The notes beneath the pieces were generated by a model. That model was not told the DNA's origin. It did not search any database and was given only the letters and a program-made list of their open reading frames with translations. DNA of 64,000 nt, taken from Galerina marginata (Eukaryota > Basidiomycota > Agaricomycetes > Agaricales > Galerinaceae). This document shows positions 22,120 through 32,340 of the stretch, one piece after another. Each line of letters starts with the position of its first letter. The stretch's first letter is position 1. A program made the translations under genes and the position numbers. The stretch covers positions 646,001-710,000 of the forward strand of contig JAECYW010000026.1 in the NCBI GenBank assembly GCA_023014335.1. Reading direction: 5' to 3'.

Positions 22120-23240
22120 CTAGTTATCGTCTAGAAATTCCATTCGCCCCTTTTCAGCGACAGCCAATGGAATAGAGACGGGTTCATCTTTTCCACGCAG
22201 CCATCGAAAGCAAGTGTCGCGCCTGGGATACATATATCCAGTGACGTCGACATGTTGAAGAGTTGGGCAATTCGAGAAGAGCTCAGTGATGCGGTCTGCC
22301 TGGTTAATGGCGCTCATGTCCTTGAAATGTGTCACTAAAACTAATAGAGCACAAAGGTTGGGTACAGTTGGTACGAAGATCCAGTCCTGTGTTAAAAAGA
22401 GATAAGAACTTAACGGGACGCGTCGGAAAATTGGTGATGCGAACCTCGGGTAGCATGGATTGGACTTCTAAGAACCGGAGAGAGTGTAGGAAGGCGCTAG
22501 GTGGGTTGAGTGCGCCTTTGAACATGGAGTGTGTAGGATACGCGGGGTCTGCTATCTTGTAAGATAGGGAACGGAGGTTGTTCAATTCCTCTGAGATGTC
22601 GCTGAGCAATGTCGGGGGGACGCTGACCGACTCTCCGAACTGATAATTCCACACGAGACGCACCACCCGGCGACCTGGAAAGAAGGTTTTAGCAGCGTAT
22701 ATGTTCCCGCTGAGCACCTTCAGCTTTGGACAAGCGAGCGGGGAAAGCGGCCGCGACCCAACAGGGCGTAAGGGCGATGCTGAGAGAAAATAGGTCTGAT
22801 TGCCTTATAAAAAAATTTCGACAACCTCTGTGTTACCGAAGAAACCTATGTGCAGAGATTCAAGGAGAAAAGGACAGTCGGGAGAGAGATATTGATCGAA
22901 AGTAGGTGGAAGGGTAGTTCTCAGTGAGGTTAACGATGTGTTGGAGCCATCATTGGAGCGGCTCGAATGCGTCAGACAAGGATGACGGTGGCTTGAGTGG
23001 ACCGGAAAAGGACTTTACAAAGCTTGCGAGATGGGGCTTGTTCAGCATGGTTTCAGCAAAACGGAAGAATTGGCTGTCAGCGTTGTCCCACTTAGAAATG
23101 GTGACGTTGGAATAGAGCAGTGGAGTGGCAAGTGCATACAGGCCATGGCAGGTGAGAGAGACTGCACAGAGATCTTTTTCGTCGTGTATGTTATCGAGAA
23201 TGTCTTGGAGTAGTTCGAGCGGCAGTGTTGGTAGGGGCAT
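22120..23240 (-). pseudogene. F-box family paralogue, disabled (array pseudogene 6)
   Basis: The start (MPLPTLPLELLQDILDNI at 23240), the FFRFAETMLNKPHLASFVKSF block and the whole C-terminal half (LSGNIYAAKTFFPGRRVVRL, EELNNLRSLSYKI, HSLRFLEVQSMLPE, LQHVDVTG, CFRWLRGKDEPVSIPLAV, EKGRMEFLDDN) are well kept. The middle is broken. An in-frame TGA at 22950-22952 replaces the Gly of EPLQGWLQ. A TAA stands at 22805-22807, with local frame slips around it. The intron donor and acceptor are still present (about 22388-22445). Loss looks recent because the flanks have not drifted much. Confidence 0.8.
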
Positions 23241-23770
23241 GCTGGCAGTGGTGGAACGTGGACAAGTTCATGGACTTGCCAATCAGAATTCATCACAGCC
23301 CATCGGAACCGCGTGTATACCTGCCGCGATCATTTATTTTTGATTCATCATTAGTACACGACTGTACCTACAAAAATATCTATTTCATACTCTATGTCAA
23401 CAAATTATAATTAGTCGGTAGCTGGAAATGTACATCGTTTATTTCTGTAGCTGATGAAATATTGTTTGGAAATTCTACGCTCCTTGCATTTGAAAAAGGC
23501 TGCAAATCAAATGTACCATGCCCACCATCGAAGGTCTATGGTGAATTCGTGCACTCAATACACTTTGAGGACGAGGTCGGAAACCTTTGATCAAGTGTAT
23601 TAACGAGCAAACAGTAGGCTTCTAAGTGGGCCAAAAAATAGGCGCGTAACCGATCACAAGTGCCAACACCCTAAAATCGAGTTCAAGAAGGGAGACAAAA
23701 ACAGCTGGTATCTTGACAGAATGAAAAAAATTGGAGGTATAGCGCAAGCGTCCTTGATATTGAAACAGCA

Positions 23771-24948
23771 TCAAACGTCCTCCAAGTTATCATCCAAAAA
23801 TTCCGTCCGTCCTTTTTCGGCGACTTCCAAAGGGATGGTAAAAGGTATTTGTATATCGCGCAGCCATCGATAGCAAGTTTGATTTTCTGCCATAAAAATG
23901 GGGTTATGAAGGTCTATGCGTTGGAGAGTGGGGGATTCCGAGAAGAGCTCTGGGATACGCGCTTGGTGCTGTATCAGGCTCGCATTGCGTAAAGTTACGT
24001 GGGGTGCCTCGAGGACGAAGACCACGCGCAGGTTTGGGAGCGTCGGTATGGTTGCCCAGTCCTAGGTGGAGAAGAGATTAGGGAGGGTTTGAACTTGGGG
24101 AAGGAAGAGGAGAGAGCTGGGATGCGAACCTCGGGCAGAATTGCTTCGATCTCCAAGAACCGGAGGGAGCGCAGGTAGGCGGCAGCTGGACTGATCACCG
24201 TAAATATGGACTCGGGGAATAGCTTGACCTCCACTTTGTACGACAAAGAACGCAGGTAGTTCAATTCTTCTGAGATCTCGCTGAACGAGTTGGCTGGGAG
24301 ATGGATAGGCCTTCCAGTCTCCCAGTTCCAGTCGTACTCCCACTCAAATCGAACAATTTTGCGACCAGGTAAGATACTCTTAGCCGCAAATGAGTTTCCT
24401 GCAAGGACCTTCAGATTGGGGCAGGCGAGGGGAGACAGGGGCCGCATCACAGTGGTTGGGAAGTAGTTGAATGTAAGGGAAGTGAGATCTGGTTGATCTT
24501 CGAGGAAAGGTTCAATGTCGAGTTCATTGCCTTCGAAGACGGCTACTCGCAGGGATTCCAGACGGAAAGGACACTTGGGAAAGGGGTTTTTAATGAGATT
24601 ATGTGTAACAAAGAGGCACATAGATTTGACATTGACGACGTTCTGTAGCCAGCCCTTCAGTGGCTCGAACCTGACAGAGGACGATTTCGGGTAGAGATCG
24701 CCGGCGTAAGATTTCAGAAGGCTCGCGAGATGAGGGTTGCTTAGCATCGTTTCGACAAAGTTAAAGAAATTGTTGTCCACAGAGAGGGGGTTCAAGAAGG
24801 CTGCGTCAGAGTAGATCAACGGAGTGGCGATGTTGTATAGATTGTGGCAGGCCAGAGAAACCGCACACAGAGCTTTCTTGTTGCGTTCCTTCGCTAGGTT
24901 ATCAAGAACGCGCTGAATGAGTTCTGGCGGCAATTCCGGTTGGGGCAT
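23771..24948 (-). CDS. F-box family paralogue, array copy 7 (MPQPELPPE subtype)
   Basis: Exons 24948-24130 and 24061-23771 (68-bp phase-0 intron) give 369 residues. It starts MPQPELPPELIQRVLDNL. Blocks: SLACHNLYNIATPLIYSDA, FFNFVETMLSNPHLASLLKSY, GWLQNVVNVKSMCL, FPKCPFRLESLRVAVFEGNE, DIEPFLEDQPDL, CPNLKVLAGNSFAAKSILPG, EELNYLRSLSYKV and RSLRFLEIEAILPE. Exon 2 has DWATIPTLPNLRVVFVLEAP, LQRIDLHN, CYRWLRDIQIPFTIPLEV and EKGRTEFLDDN. It forms a close subfamily with copies 9 and 10. Inferred to be an SCF substrate adaptor. Intact. Confidence 0.8.
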
Positions 24949-25109
24949 GGGAATCTATGCTAGTTTGGTGTAACGGGATTGAGATGAGATGAAAAAGAGA
25001 GGCTCAATCTGTTTGTTTGGCATGCTTGATTACATAACCCAGATCAAGCTTTGCTTTTCGGCTTGTGTTCGGCACAACGCTCAGGAGGGGTTTCTCAAGC
25101 TGCTGCCGG

Positions 25110-25945
25110 TTCCTAGTTACTCTAGAAATTCCATTCGCCCCTTTTTGGCGACGCCAATGAGATAGAAATGGGTTCGTCTTTTCCGCGCAGCCACCGAAGG
25201 CAAGTGTCAGTCCCGCGATACATAAGTCCAGCGGCGTCGACGTGTTGGACAGTTGAGCAATTTGAGAAGAGCTCAATGCCTTGGCTCAATGATACGGGCT
25301 CAGGCTGTCTGGTTGACGATGCTCATGTCCTTGTAGTGTGTCTCTAAAGCAAAGAGAGCACGAAGGCTGGGTAGCTTGGATATGGAAACCCAGTCATGTA
25401 TGAAAAAAGAGATAAGAGGTTAACGAGAAGGAAAACCGCTGATGCGAACCTCAGGTAGCATCAATTGGACCCCTCAGAACCGGAGAGAGCGTAGGAGGGC
25501 GCGGCTAGGTGGCTTAAATGCGACCATGAACTTGGAATGTGTAGGAGACATGGTGTCCGCTATCTTGTAGGATAAGGCACGGAGGTTGTTCAACTCCACT
25601 GAGATGTCGCTGAGCAATGTCGCGGGGAAGGTGACCGACTGACTCTCCATATCGAAACGCGCCACTCGGCGACCAGGGAGATAGGTTTTAGCGGTGTATA
25701 TGTTCCCGCTGAGCACCTTCAGATTTGGACAAGCGAGTGGGGAAGGGGGTCGCGACTCAACAGGGTGAAAGCGATGCTGAGGGAAAATAGGTCTGACTGC
25801 CTTAGAAGAAAACTTTCGATGGCTTCTGTGCCGGCGTAGAAACCTACATGCAGAGATTCGAGGTAAAATGGATATTTGGGTGAGAGATATTGATGTGGAA
25901 TGGTGGTTCTCAAAGTTTTGAGGTTGGTCGGGGCATGCTGGTGGG
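25110..25945 (-). pseudogene. F-box family paralogue, truncated and frame-shifted (array pseudogene 8)
   Basis: The middle is recognisable (YPFYLESLHVGFYAGTEAIE, SFLLRQSDLFSLSIAF, LSGNIYTAKTYLPGRRVARF, VELNNLRALSYKI, LLRSLRF), as is the second exon (CLRWLRGKDEPISI). The F-box is gone: the sequence just upstream of the usual start (CCAGCATGCCCC) runs straight into the NLKTL block, an internal deletion of roughly 85 codons. A frame slip lies near 25740. The C-terminal AVAEKGRMEF reads only in a shifted frame. Its parts are closest to pseudogene 6. Confidence 0.75.
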
Positions 25946-26566
25946 ACGTGGTCAAGTTACAGCCCATCAGAGCCCATCCAGCCCAAATCTAGCCTCTCAC
26001 GACAACCGAGTGTATACCTACTGCGATCATTTACTTATTCATCGCTGCTCCAAGATAGTATCTATAAAAATATCTCTTTTTCAGACGTTGACAGAGTCTT
26101 TCTCATCATAATTACCGCGTACCTGGTGCAGTTCGTCGTCTATTGCCGTAGCTGATCGAATGTTGATTGAAAAGTCTTACTCTCTTCGAAAGAGAATTTC
26201 GACGAAGGAAGGAAGGAAATGAGTTCCGTCATTCAAAGGTAGTCTTTATAGTAATCTCTTCAGTGTGTTTAGGAAATTTGTGCACCATTTTTCACGAGGC
26301 TTATAGGAAATCAACTGAAAAATACACGTATGGAAGTCAATGTTGAAGATAGTTGGGCATTGCGATTCTAAGGAAGAGCACAAAAATCGCAGTCCGTTGA
26401 TCGAGCATGTTCACGAGTATGTTTCTGAGTAGGACAAATGGTATGTGGGTAATCGACGGCGAGGCTAAACAGACGTAGGATCGAATCCAAGAAGGGAGAG
26501 AATATCTCGACATAATGAAGGGAAGGAAGAAGAGTGTTCATATTCGTCCATGGTATTGAAACGACA

Positions 26567-27744
26567 TCAAACGTCCCCGAGGTTATCATCTGGAAATTCA
26601 GTCCTTCCTTTTTTGGCGACTGCCAAAGGGATAGTAAGAGGTCCTTTTACACCGCGCAGCCATCGAACGCAGCTTAGATTTCCCATAGAGAGCGGGTTAT
26701 GAAGGTCGACGCGCTGGAGAGTGGGACACTTTGTGAAGAGCCCTGGAATAAGTGCATGGTGCTTTATCAAGCTCGCATTGTCCCGAGCCACGCTAGGTGA
26801 CTCTAGGACGAAGAGGACACGCAAGTTTGGGAGGGTCGGTACGGCCGCCCAGTCCTACAGATGGGTTAGAGTTAGAAGAAAGCGAGAGATCGAGGTCGGA
26901 TGCGAACCTCGGGCAGCATAGCTTCGATTTCCAAGAATCGGAGGGAGCGCAGGTAGGCGTTAGCCGGATTGATCACCTTGAACATGGAGTGCGGGAACAG
27001 CTTGACTTCCGCCATACTGTACGACAAAGAACGGAGGTTGTTTAGTTCTTCTTTAATGTCGCTGAACGAGTTGGCCGAAATATGGATCGGATGTTTTCTT
27101 TCCCAGTCCCATTCGTACTCCCACTCAAATCGCACAACTTTGCGACCAGGTAAGATACACTTGGCGGCGAACGAGTTTCCAGTGAGCACCTTCAGGTTCG
27201 GGCATGCGATCGGGGACAGGGGCCGCATCACAGCGGTTTGGAAGTGGTAGAAACTGAGGGAAGAGAGATCTGGTTGATCTTCGAGGAACGGTTCAATGTC
27301 GAGTGCATTGCCTTGGAAGAGGGCTACATCCAGGGATTCGAGACGGAACGGACACTTGGGAAAGGGGATTTCAGCTAGATCGTGTGCAACGTTGAGGTGC
27401 ATGGTTTTGACGTTGACAATATTCTGTAGCCAGCCCTTGAGGGGCTCAAATATGAGAGAGGATTCAGAGGACGAATCTGGGTAGAGCGTGCCGTGATAAT
27501 ATTTCAGAAGGCTCGCGAGGTAAGGGCTATTTAGCATCGTTTGGACGAAGCTGAAGAATTTGTCGTCAACGGAGTCGTAATTTAGGAGGGTGACTTCGGA
27601 ATAGATCAACGGAGTGACTAGGATGTACAGATTGCGGCAGGCAAGAGAAACCGCGCACAGAGCTTTCATGTCGAGCTTGTTTTCTGGTCTAAGGTTATCG
27701 AGGATGATCTGAATAATTTCGGGCGGCAGTTCTGGTTGAGGCAT
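26567..27744 (-). CDS. F-box family paralogue, array copy 9 (MPQPELPPE subtype)
   Basis: Exons 27744-26908 and 26854-26567 (53-bp phase-0 intron) give 374 residues starting MPQPELPPEIIQIILDNL. Blocks: SLACRNLYILVTPLIYSEV, FFSFVQTMLNSPYLASLLKY, GWLQNIVNVKTMHLNVAHDL, FPKCPFRLESLDVALFQGNA, CPNLKVLTGNSFAAKCILPG, EELNNLRSLSYSM and RSLRFLEIEAMLPE. Exon 2 has DWAAVPTLPNLRVLFVLESP, LQRVDLHNPL, CVRWLRGVKGPLTIPLAV and KKGRTEFPDDN. The final motif has Pro for Leu. It is very close to copy 10, including the promoter and the 3' flank, so it is a recent duplicate about 2.0 kb away. Confidence 0.8.
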
Positions 27745-28079
27745 TGAGAATCTATGCTAGTTCAGTGCACGGGAATTCGATGAGATGAGAGGGAGCAGTG
27801 AGTGAAAGGCGCAATCTCAGCCAATCTGTTTGTTTTGGCATGTTGATTAACCCAAGTCAGGTTCCTTGGTGTCCAGCGTGAGTTATAGTTAGTGCATACA
27901 TGGCCCAGTTTGTCGTCTATTTCTGAAGCTGATCAGTATTAATTTAATCACTACCTCCGCAGCATTTACAGAAGTCGTGCGCCATCTAAACCGTGCAAAA
28001 GGGGGAGCACTATGCACTGGGACGGACTTATCCACCAAGATCAACAAATTTGAAAGTTAGGTCAGGTGCAATCCAACAA

Positions 28080-28290
28080 AGTCTGAGGATGACAGGAGGC
28101 TGGTCCCTTCGCTCATAATGGCGTCGGGGATACGTTGAGCATCGGCAGGTCGGGTATTTTGAGGAGAGCTCGATGATGCAGGCTGGTCGAGCAAGCTCAC
28201 TACTCAGAAGAAAATTTAATTAGATAATGGCGAAGTGCGAGACAGCGAGTCGCGGAGTTTGAGGTTGACGATGCGAGATGGAAGCTCAGA
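28080..28290 (-). pseudogene. Relic of an F-box paralogue
   Basis: Minus-strand fragments LLDQPA, IIELSSKYPT (from QPARVIELFSKCxT) and IVNLKL (from QNIVNLKxLHL) lie in different frames between copies 9 and 10. The same kind of debris occurs near 26395 (MLDQRTAIFV). Nothing else is recognisable in 27745-28573. Confidence 0.45.
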
Positions 28291-28573
28291 GGCGTTTCGA
28301 GAGTCTGTGTGGTAACTGGAATGAGCATAAACGCGCGGAAATTAGTGCCGAGATACTCGAGAATAGCGACTCTAATGACAAGCGAGGAAACCGAGTGGCG
28401 TTTATTAAGCATGTTAGCAAGCAAGCAGAATGCTTTCAAGTGGGACAAAGGATACGTGAATTATCGGCTAGCCTTAACAGACAGAAGACCAGATTCAGAA
28501 GAGAGAGAATATCTCGACAGAATGAGGAAAAGGAAGGAAAGAGTTCATAATCGTCCGTGGTATTGAAACGACA

Positions 28574-29755
28574 TCAAACATCCTCGAGGTTATCGTCCAG
28601 AAATTCGGTCCGTCCTTTTTCAGCGACTTCCAAAGGGATGATAACAGGTCCCTTGGCAACGCGCAGCCATCGACGGCAGCTTTGATTTCGCATAAAGATC
28701 GGGTTATAAAGATCGATGCGTTGGAGGATAGGGCATTTTTTGAAGAGCTCTGGGATAAGTGCTTGGTTCTGTAATAAGCTCGCATTTCCCAAACCCACGT
28801 TGGGTGACTCTAGGACGAAGAGGACACGCAGGTTTGGGAGGGTCGGTATAGCCGCCCAGTCCTACAGATTTAGAGTTAGAACTCGGGGAAGAAAATGAGA
28901 GCGAGATCGGACGCGAACCTCGGGAAGTAAAGCTTCAATCTCCAAGAATCGGAGGGAACGCAGGTAAGCGTTAGCCGGATTGATCACCTTGAACATGGAC
29001 TGGGGGAACAACTTAACGTCCGCCACAATGTAAGACAAAGAACGGAGGTTGTTTAGTTCTTCTTTAATGTCGCCGAACAAGTTGGCCGAGAGATGGATCG
29101 GATGTCTTCTGTCCCAGTCCCAATCGTACTGCCACTCAAATCGCACAACTTTGCGACCGGGCAAGATGCACTTGGCGGCGAACGAGTTTCCAGTGAGCAC
29201 CTTCAGGTTCGGGCATGCGAGCGGGGACAGGGGTTGCATTACAATATTTTTGAAGTGGTAGAATTTGAGGGAAGGAAGATTTGGTTGATCTTCGAGGAAG
29301 GGTTCAATATCCAATTCATTGCCTTCGAAAAAGGCTACTTCCAGAGATTCGAGACGGAACGGACACTTGGGAAAGGGGATTTCAGCCAGATCGTGCGCAA
29401 CATTGAGGTGCATGGTTTTGACGTTGACGATATTCTGTAGCCAGCCCTTGAGTGGCTCAAACCTGAGAGAGGATTCAGTGGACGAATCTGGGTAGAGCAT
29501 GCCGGTGTAAGATTTCAGAAGGCTCGCAAGATATGGATTGTTTAACATCGTTTCGACAAAGCTGAAGAATTTGTCGTCAACGGAGTCGAAATTTAAGAGG
29601 GTGACTTCAGAATAAATTAATGGAGTGGCGAGGTTGTGCAGATTGCGGCTGGCAAGAGAAACCGCGCACAGAGCTTCTATGTCAAGCTCGTTTGCTTGGC
29701 TAAGGTTATCGAGGATGATTTGGATAATTTCGGGCGGCAGTTGTGGTTGAGGCAT
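28574..29755 (-). CDS. F-box family paralogue, array copy 10 (MPQPELPPE subtype)
   Basis: Exons 29755-28919 and 28861-28574 (57-bp phase-0 intron) give 374 residues starting MPQPQLPPEIIQIILDNL. Blocks: SLASRNLHNLATPLIYSEV, FFSFVETMLNNPYLASLLKSY, GWLQNIVNVKTMHLNVAHDL, FPKCPFRLESLEVAFFEGNE, CPNLKVLTGNSFAAKCILPG, EELNNLRSLSYIV and RSLRFLEIEALLPE. Exon 2 has DWAAIPTLPNLRVLFVLESP, LQRIDLYNPI, CRRWLRVAKGPVIIPLEV and EKGRTEFLDDN. It is the upstream end of the array. Its 5' flank shares the TTGTTTTGGCAT and TTCGGCACAACG motifs with copies 7 and 9, hinting at common control. Confidence 0.8.
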
Positions 29756-30023
29756 CGAGAATCTATGCTCGTTTCAATGTATGGAGTGACGGGAAAGATG
29801 AAAGCGAGGCGTAATCTGATTGTTTTGGCATATTTGATAAGACTTTCAGACCGTTCGGCTTGAGTTCGGCACAACGTTCACTACAAGTAACTCCCCTCCT
29901 TGGCCCAATCCCATCACTGGAATCGCAACTCGAGGTATCAACTACGTTTTACTCTTATATTGTAATTCTGTTTACTCTCCTTTCATTTTTCCTCAGGTAT
30001 TTGTGCCAGGAAGATTTATTAGG

Positions 30024-30033
30024 TTTATAAATA
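30024..30033 (+). promoter_or_regulatory. TATA box of the gene at 30142
   Basis: TTTATAAATA lies 59 bp before an upstream ATG (30083) and 118 bp before the main ATG. A start of transcription about 30 bp downstream would put the upstream ATG in the mRNA leader. Confidence 0.45.
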
Positions 30034-30082
30034 GCGCCAAATCCGGCATCAGCGGCCTTCCAAGTTCCAACTTTCCACCACC

Positions 30083-30127
30083 ATGGCTCGTCGAGTTCCC
30101 AGCTTACGTTCTACTTCAATTCCTTAG
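30083..30127 (+). promoter_or_regulatory. Upstream ORF (14 codons) in a strong start context
   Basis: ATG at 30083 in the context CCACCATGG, open for 14 codons (MARRVPSLRSTSIP), with the stop TAG at 30125-30127. It ends 14 bp before the main ATG at 30142 (context AAAATGG). Such an arrangement usually lowers and regulates translation of the main frame, here by inference. Confidence 0.45.
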
Positions 30128-30141
30128 ATTTCCTACATAAA

Positions 30142-32094
30142 ATGGCTTATTCCTCTACGCTATCAAGCACGAAAAGCAAGAACAAGCCGCCTTTCGTGCC
30201 TTCGCCGCGCTGGCTCTCGGAATCACCTGCATACGTGCCCGCCTTTGCAGAGGTTGATTCCTCCGGCCGTCCTTTATCTGACCATTCATCTAAACAAATT
30301 TACTCTGCTGAGCTCAGGTCGCCCATTCCACCTCCGCCAGCGAACCTCTACCCACCAGGTACACCCTCTGCGTTCAACGTGGACCCAGGCGTTCCCTTTG
30401 CGGCAACCCAAGGTCCTACCGATGCAGGTTCGGATAATGGTTCTGTCAGAGACGAACCCCAGGAGGAGAAGAGGTTTGTAGGTGGGCTAGTGACGGGCAT
30501 CAAGAAAGTTGTGCGAAACTCGCTGCGGGCTGCATCGAGGAGCCAATACCAGCAGCAACAGCAGTACCGGCCGCAGCAGCATCCTGGGTGGAATCAGAGC
30601 ATCTATACTCAACCACCCGAAGTTCGAGACTCAGGATACGCCGCATCCTCCTCTCAGCTTGCACCAGCTCCCCTTGGACCCGCTCCTGGCGTTCTATCGC
30701 CCATCCAGGATGTCCAGTCACCCCCACCACCATCGCATCGGGTGGAGACGATTTATTCCTCACCACGCCCGCCCTCGGAGACGCTCATTGGCCATGCAGA
30801 ACCCAAGTTCGGCAGACAACGTACGCCCTCCGTGGCTCCACAGGAAATCATCCCTCCAGAATCGATCATGAGCCCCGTGTCAGCCTCCCTCGAACCTGGC
30901 TCCGACTACGGCGCCATGAATGCCACGCCTCCGCCTAGCGAGGCCTCGCTGCGCACTTATTTTAAGCGCGTAAAGAAAATCGCAAAGGACGTGCATGACC
31001 TCCCGTGGGTCGCGAAAGAGCGGGTAACGACGGATTACTACCCCGAGCGGACACGCCGCCGCGACGAACCGAAACACCCCGCTATCGCGTGGCGCAGCCA
31101 TGCATTCGCGCAGATGAACTATCGGGCGTCGTTTGGGGCAAGCACGCCTGTGGACGAAGAAAAGTACGAGGAGTCGGGGAGCAGTATCCTCCCTGTCAAC
31201 GCTCCGCACCAAAGATCACGTAGTATCATGGACCTCAACGACGAATTTGACGCAAATCCTACGCCTGTGCCCCAAGGCACGCCTCACGGGTCCGGTTATT
31301 TTCCGTTTACCCCCTCTCGCGATAACCTTCCGGCAGATCCGCCTCCAGCCCAACCTCTGTTTACCCTACCTCCATCCCAACCTCAAATACAAACGCCAGC
31401 TCAACGATCGAACCAGCCTCCCTTACCTACAGGCTCGATTCTCCTCCAAAGCAATCCCAATCCGCCCGACGCCCACCGCACAATGTCTCCATCCCAGCCC
31501 TGGTCAGCCGCGATCCGCAGTGCACAACACACACCCATCTTCCCCGTCACAGGCAGTGAATCCTTCCAGTACGATACACCAAACATCAACACGCCTGATA
31601 TCCCCTCGCCCAGGGCGCCGCCTGTGCGGACGCCGAAACAGAGGGCGGCGTCAATATCGAATTCCTATTCCCAGCCTCATCCTCAAGTTCCTGCCGGTCT
31701 AAACCAATACGGTGATAGACCGATCCATTTGACGAGTCAACGCCCTGCGTATAATCACAATTACAACGACGATGATATCGACAACTACACGCCGACTCCT
31801 GCGCCTGGACATACCCATCGCCGCCGTGCATCACAATCACAATCACAATCCGGGGCCGTCCCCAGAACTCCCAGAACTCCAAGGACACCGGCGGCTCAGG
31901 CTTATACTCCTGCGGCCCATGGCCAAAACCTAGACGAGTGGGAAGCATTCCCGCAGGAGAGGCATGGATATGTTCCGTCTCATCTCGCGGAGAACTATTA
32001 TGGGATGCGTTATGGGCCTGGCGTGCACGCGCAACGCCCGCCTGTCGCCCCACCGCCGCTGTCGGGCCCGTCTTCTGTGGCCTCGTTGCGATAA
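30142..32094 (+). CDS. Hypothetical disordered Pro/Ser/Gln-rich protein (650 aa)
   Basis: One uninterrupted frame of 650 residues. Most of it is low complexity: a Gln-rich tract near residue 135 (SQYQQQQQYRPQQ), many Pro-Ser-Thr stretches and a QSQSQSG run near 570. Two short segments look ordered and could be binding motifs: KRFVGGLVTGIKKVVRNSLR (about residues 110-130) and TYFKRVKKIAKDVHDLPWVA (about 270-290), followed by KERVTTDYYPE and the PAIAWRSHAFAQMN segment. I recognise no catalytic domain, signal peptide or membrane segment. It is probably a scaffold or regulatory protein. It converges with the gene at 32341-33688, leaving about 250 bp for both 3' ends. Confidence 0.8.
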   Translation: MAYSSTLSSTKSKNKPPFVPSPRWLSESPAYVPAFAEVDSSGRPLSDHSSKQIYSAELRSPIPPPPANLYPPGTPSAFNVDPGVPFAATQGPTDAGSDNGSVRDEPQEEKRFVGGLVTGIKKVVRNSLRAASRSQYQQQQQYRPQQHPGWNQSIYTQPPEVRDSGYAASSSQLAPAPLGPAPGVLSPIQDVQSPPPPSHRVETIYSSPRPPSETLIGHAEPKFGRQRTPSVAPQEIIPPESIMSPVSASLEPGSDYGAMNATPPPSEASLRTYFKRVKKIAKDVHDLPWVAKERVTTDYYPERTRRRDEPKHPAIAWRSHAFAQMNYRASFGASTPVDEEKYEESGSSILPVNAPHQRSRSIMDLNDEFDANPTPVPQGTPHGSGYFPFTPSRDNLPADPPPAQPLFTLPPSQPQIQTPAQRSNQPPLPTGSILLQSNPNPPDAHRTMSPSQPWSAAIRSAQHTPIFPVTGSESFQYDTPNINTPDIPSPRAPPVRTPKQRAASISNSYSQPHPQVPAGLNQYGDRPIHLTSQRPAYNHNYNDDDIDNYTPTPAPGHTHRRRASQSQSQSGAVPRTPRTPRTPAAQAYTPAAHGQNLDEWEAFPQERHGYVPSHLAENYYGMRYGPGVHAQRPPVAPPPLSGPSSVASLR

Positions 32095-32340
32095 CTTAGA
32101 CTTCTGCTAGAATTGAGTCGATTTCAATCTTGATTTATTACCTACTTTGTGAGGGTTTCGCAGGCTGTAACTCTCTCGAAGCCTGTTGTCATCTGCTGAT
32201 AATATTGTTTTCTTGGGCCTTATTCTTTGTAATCTTGTAGCAAGGATGGCTGTATAGCTTTCGCGGTAATTATAAAGTATGTACATGCGAATTATAATTA
32301 AAAAATGAGTTAGTGTCGTCCATTGTGTACAATTAGATCC

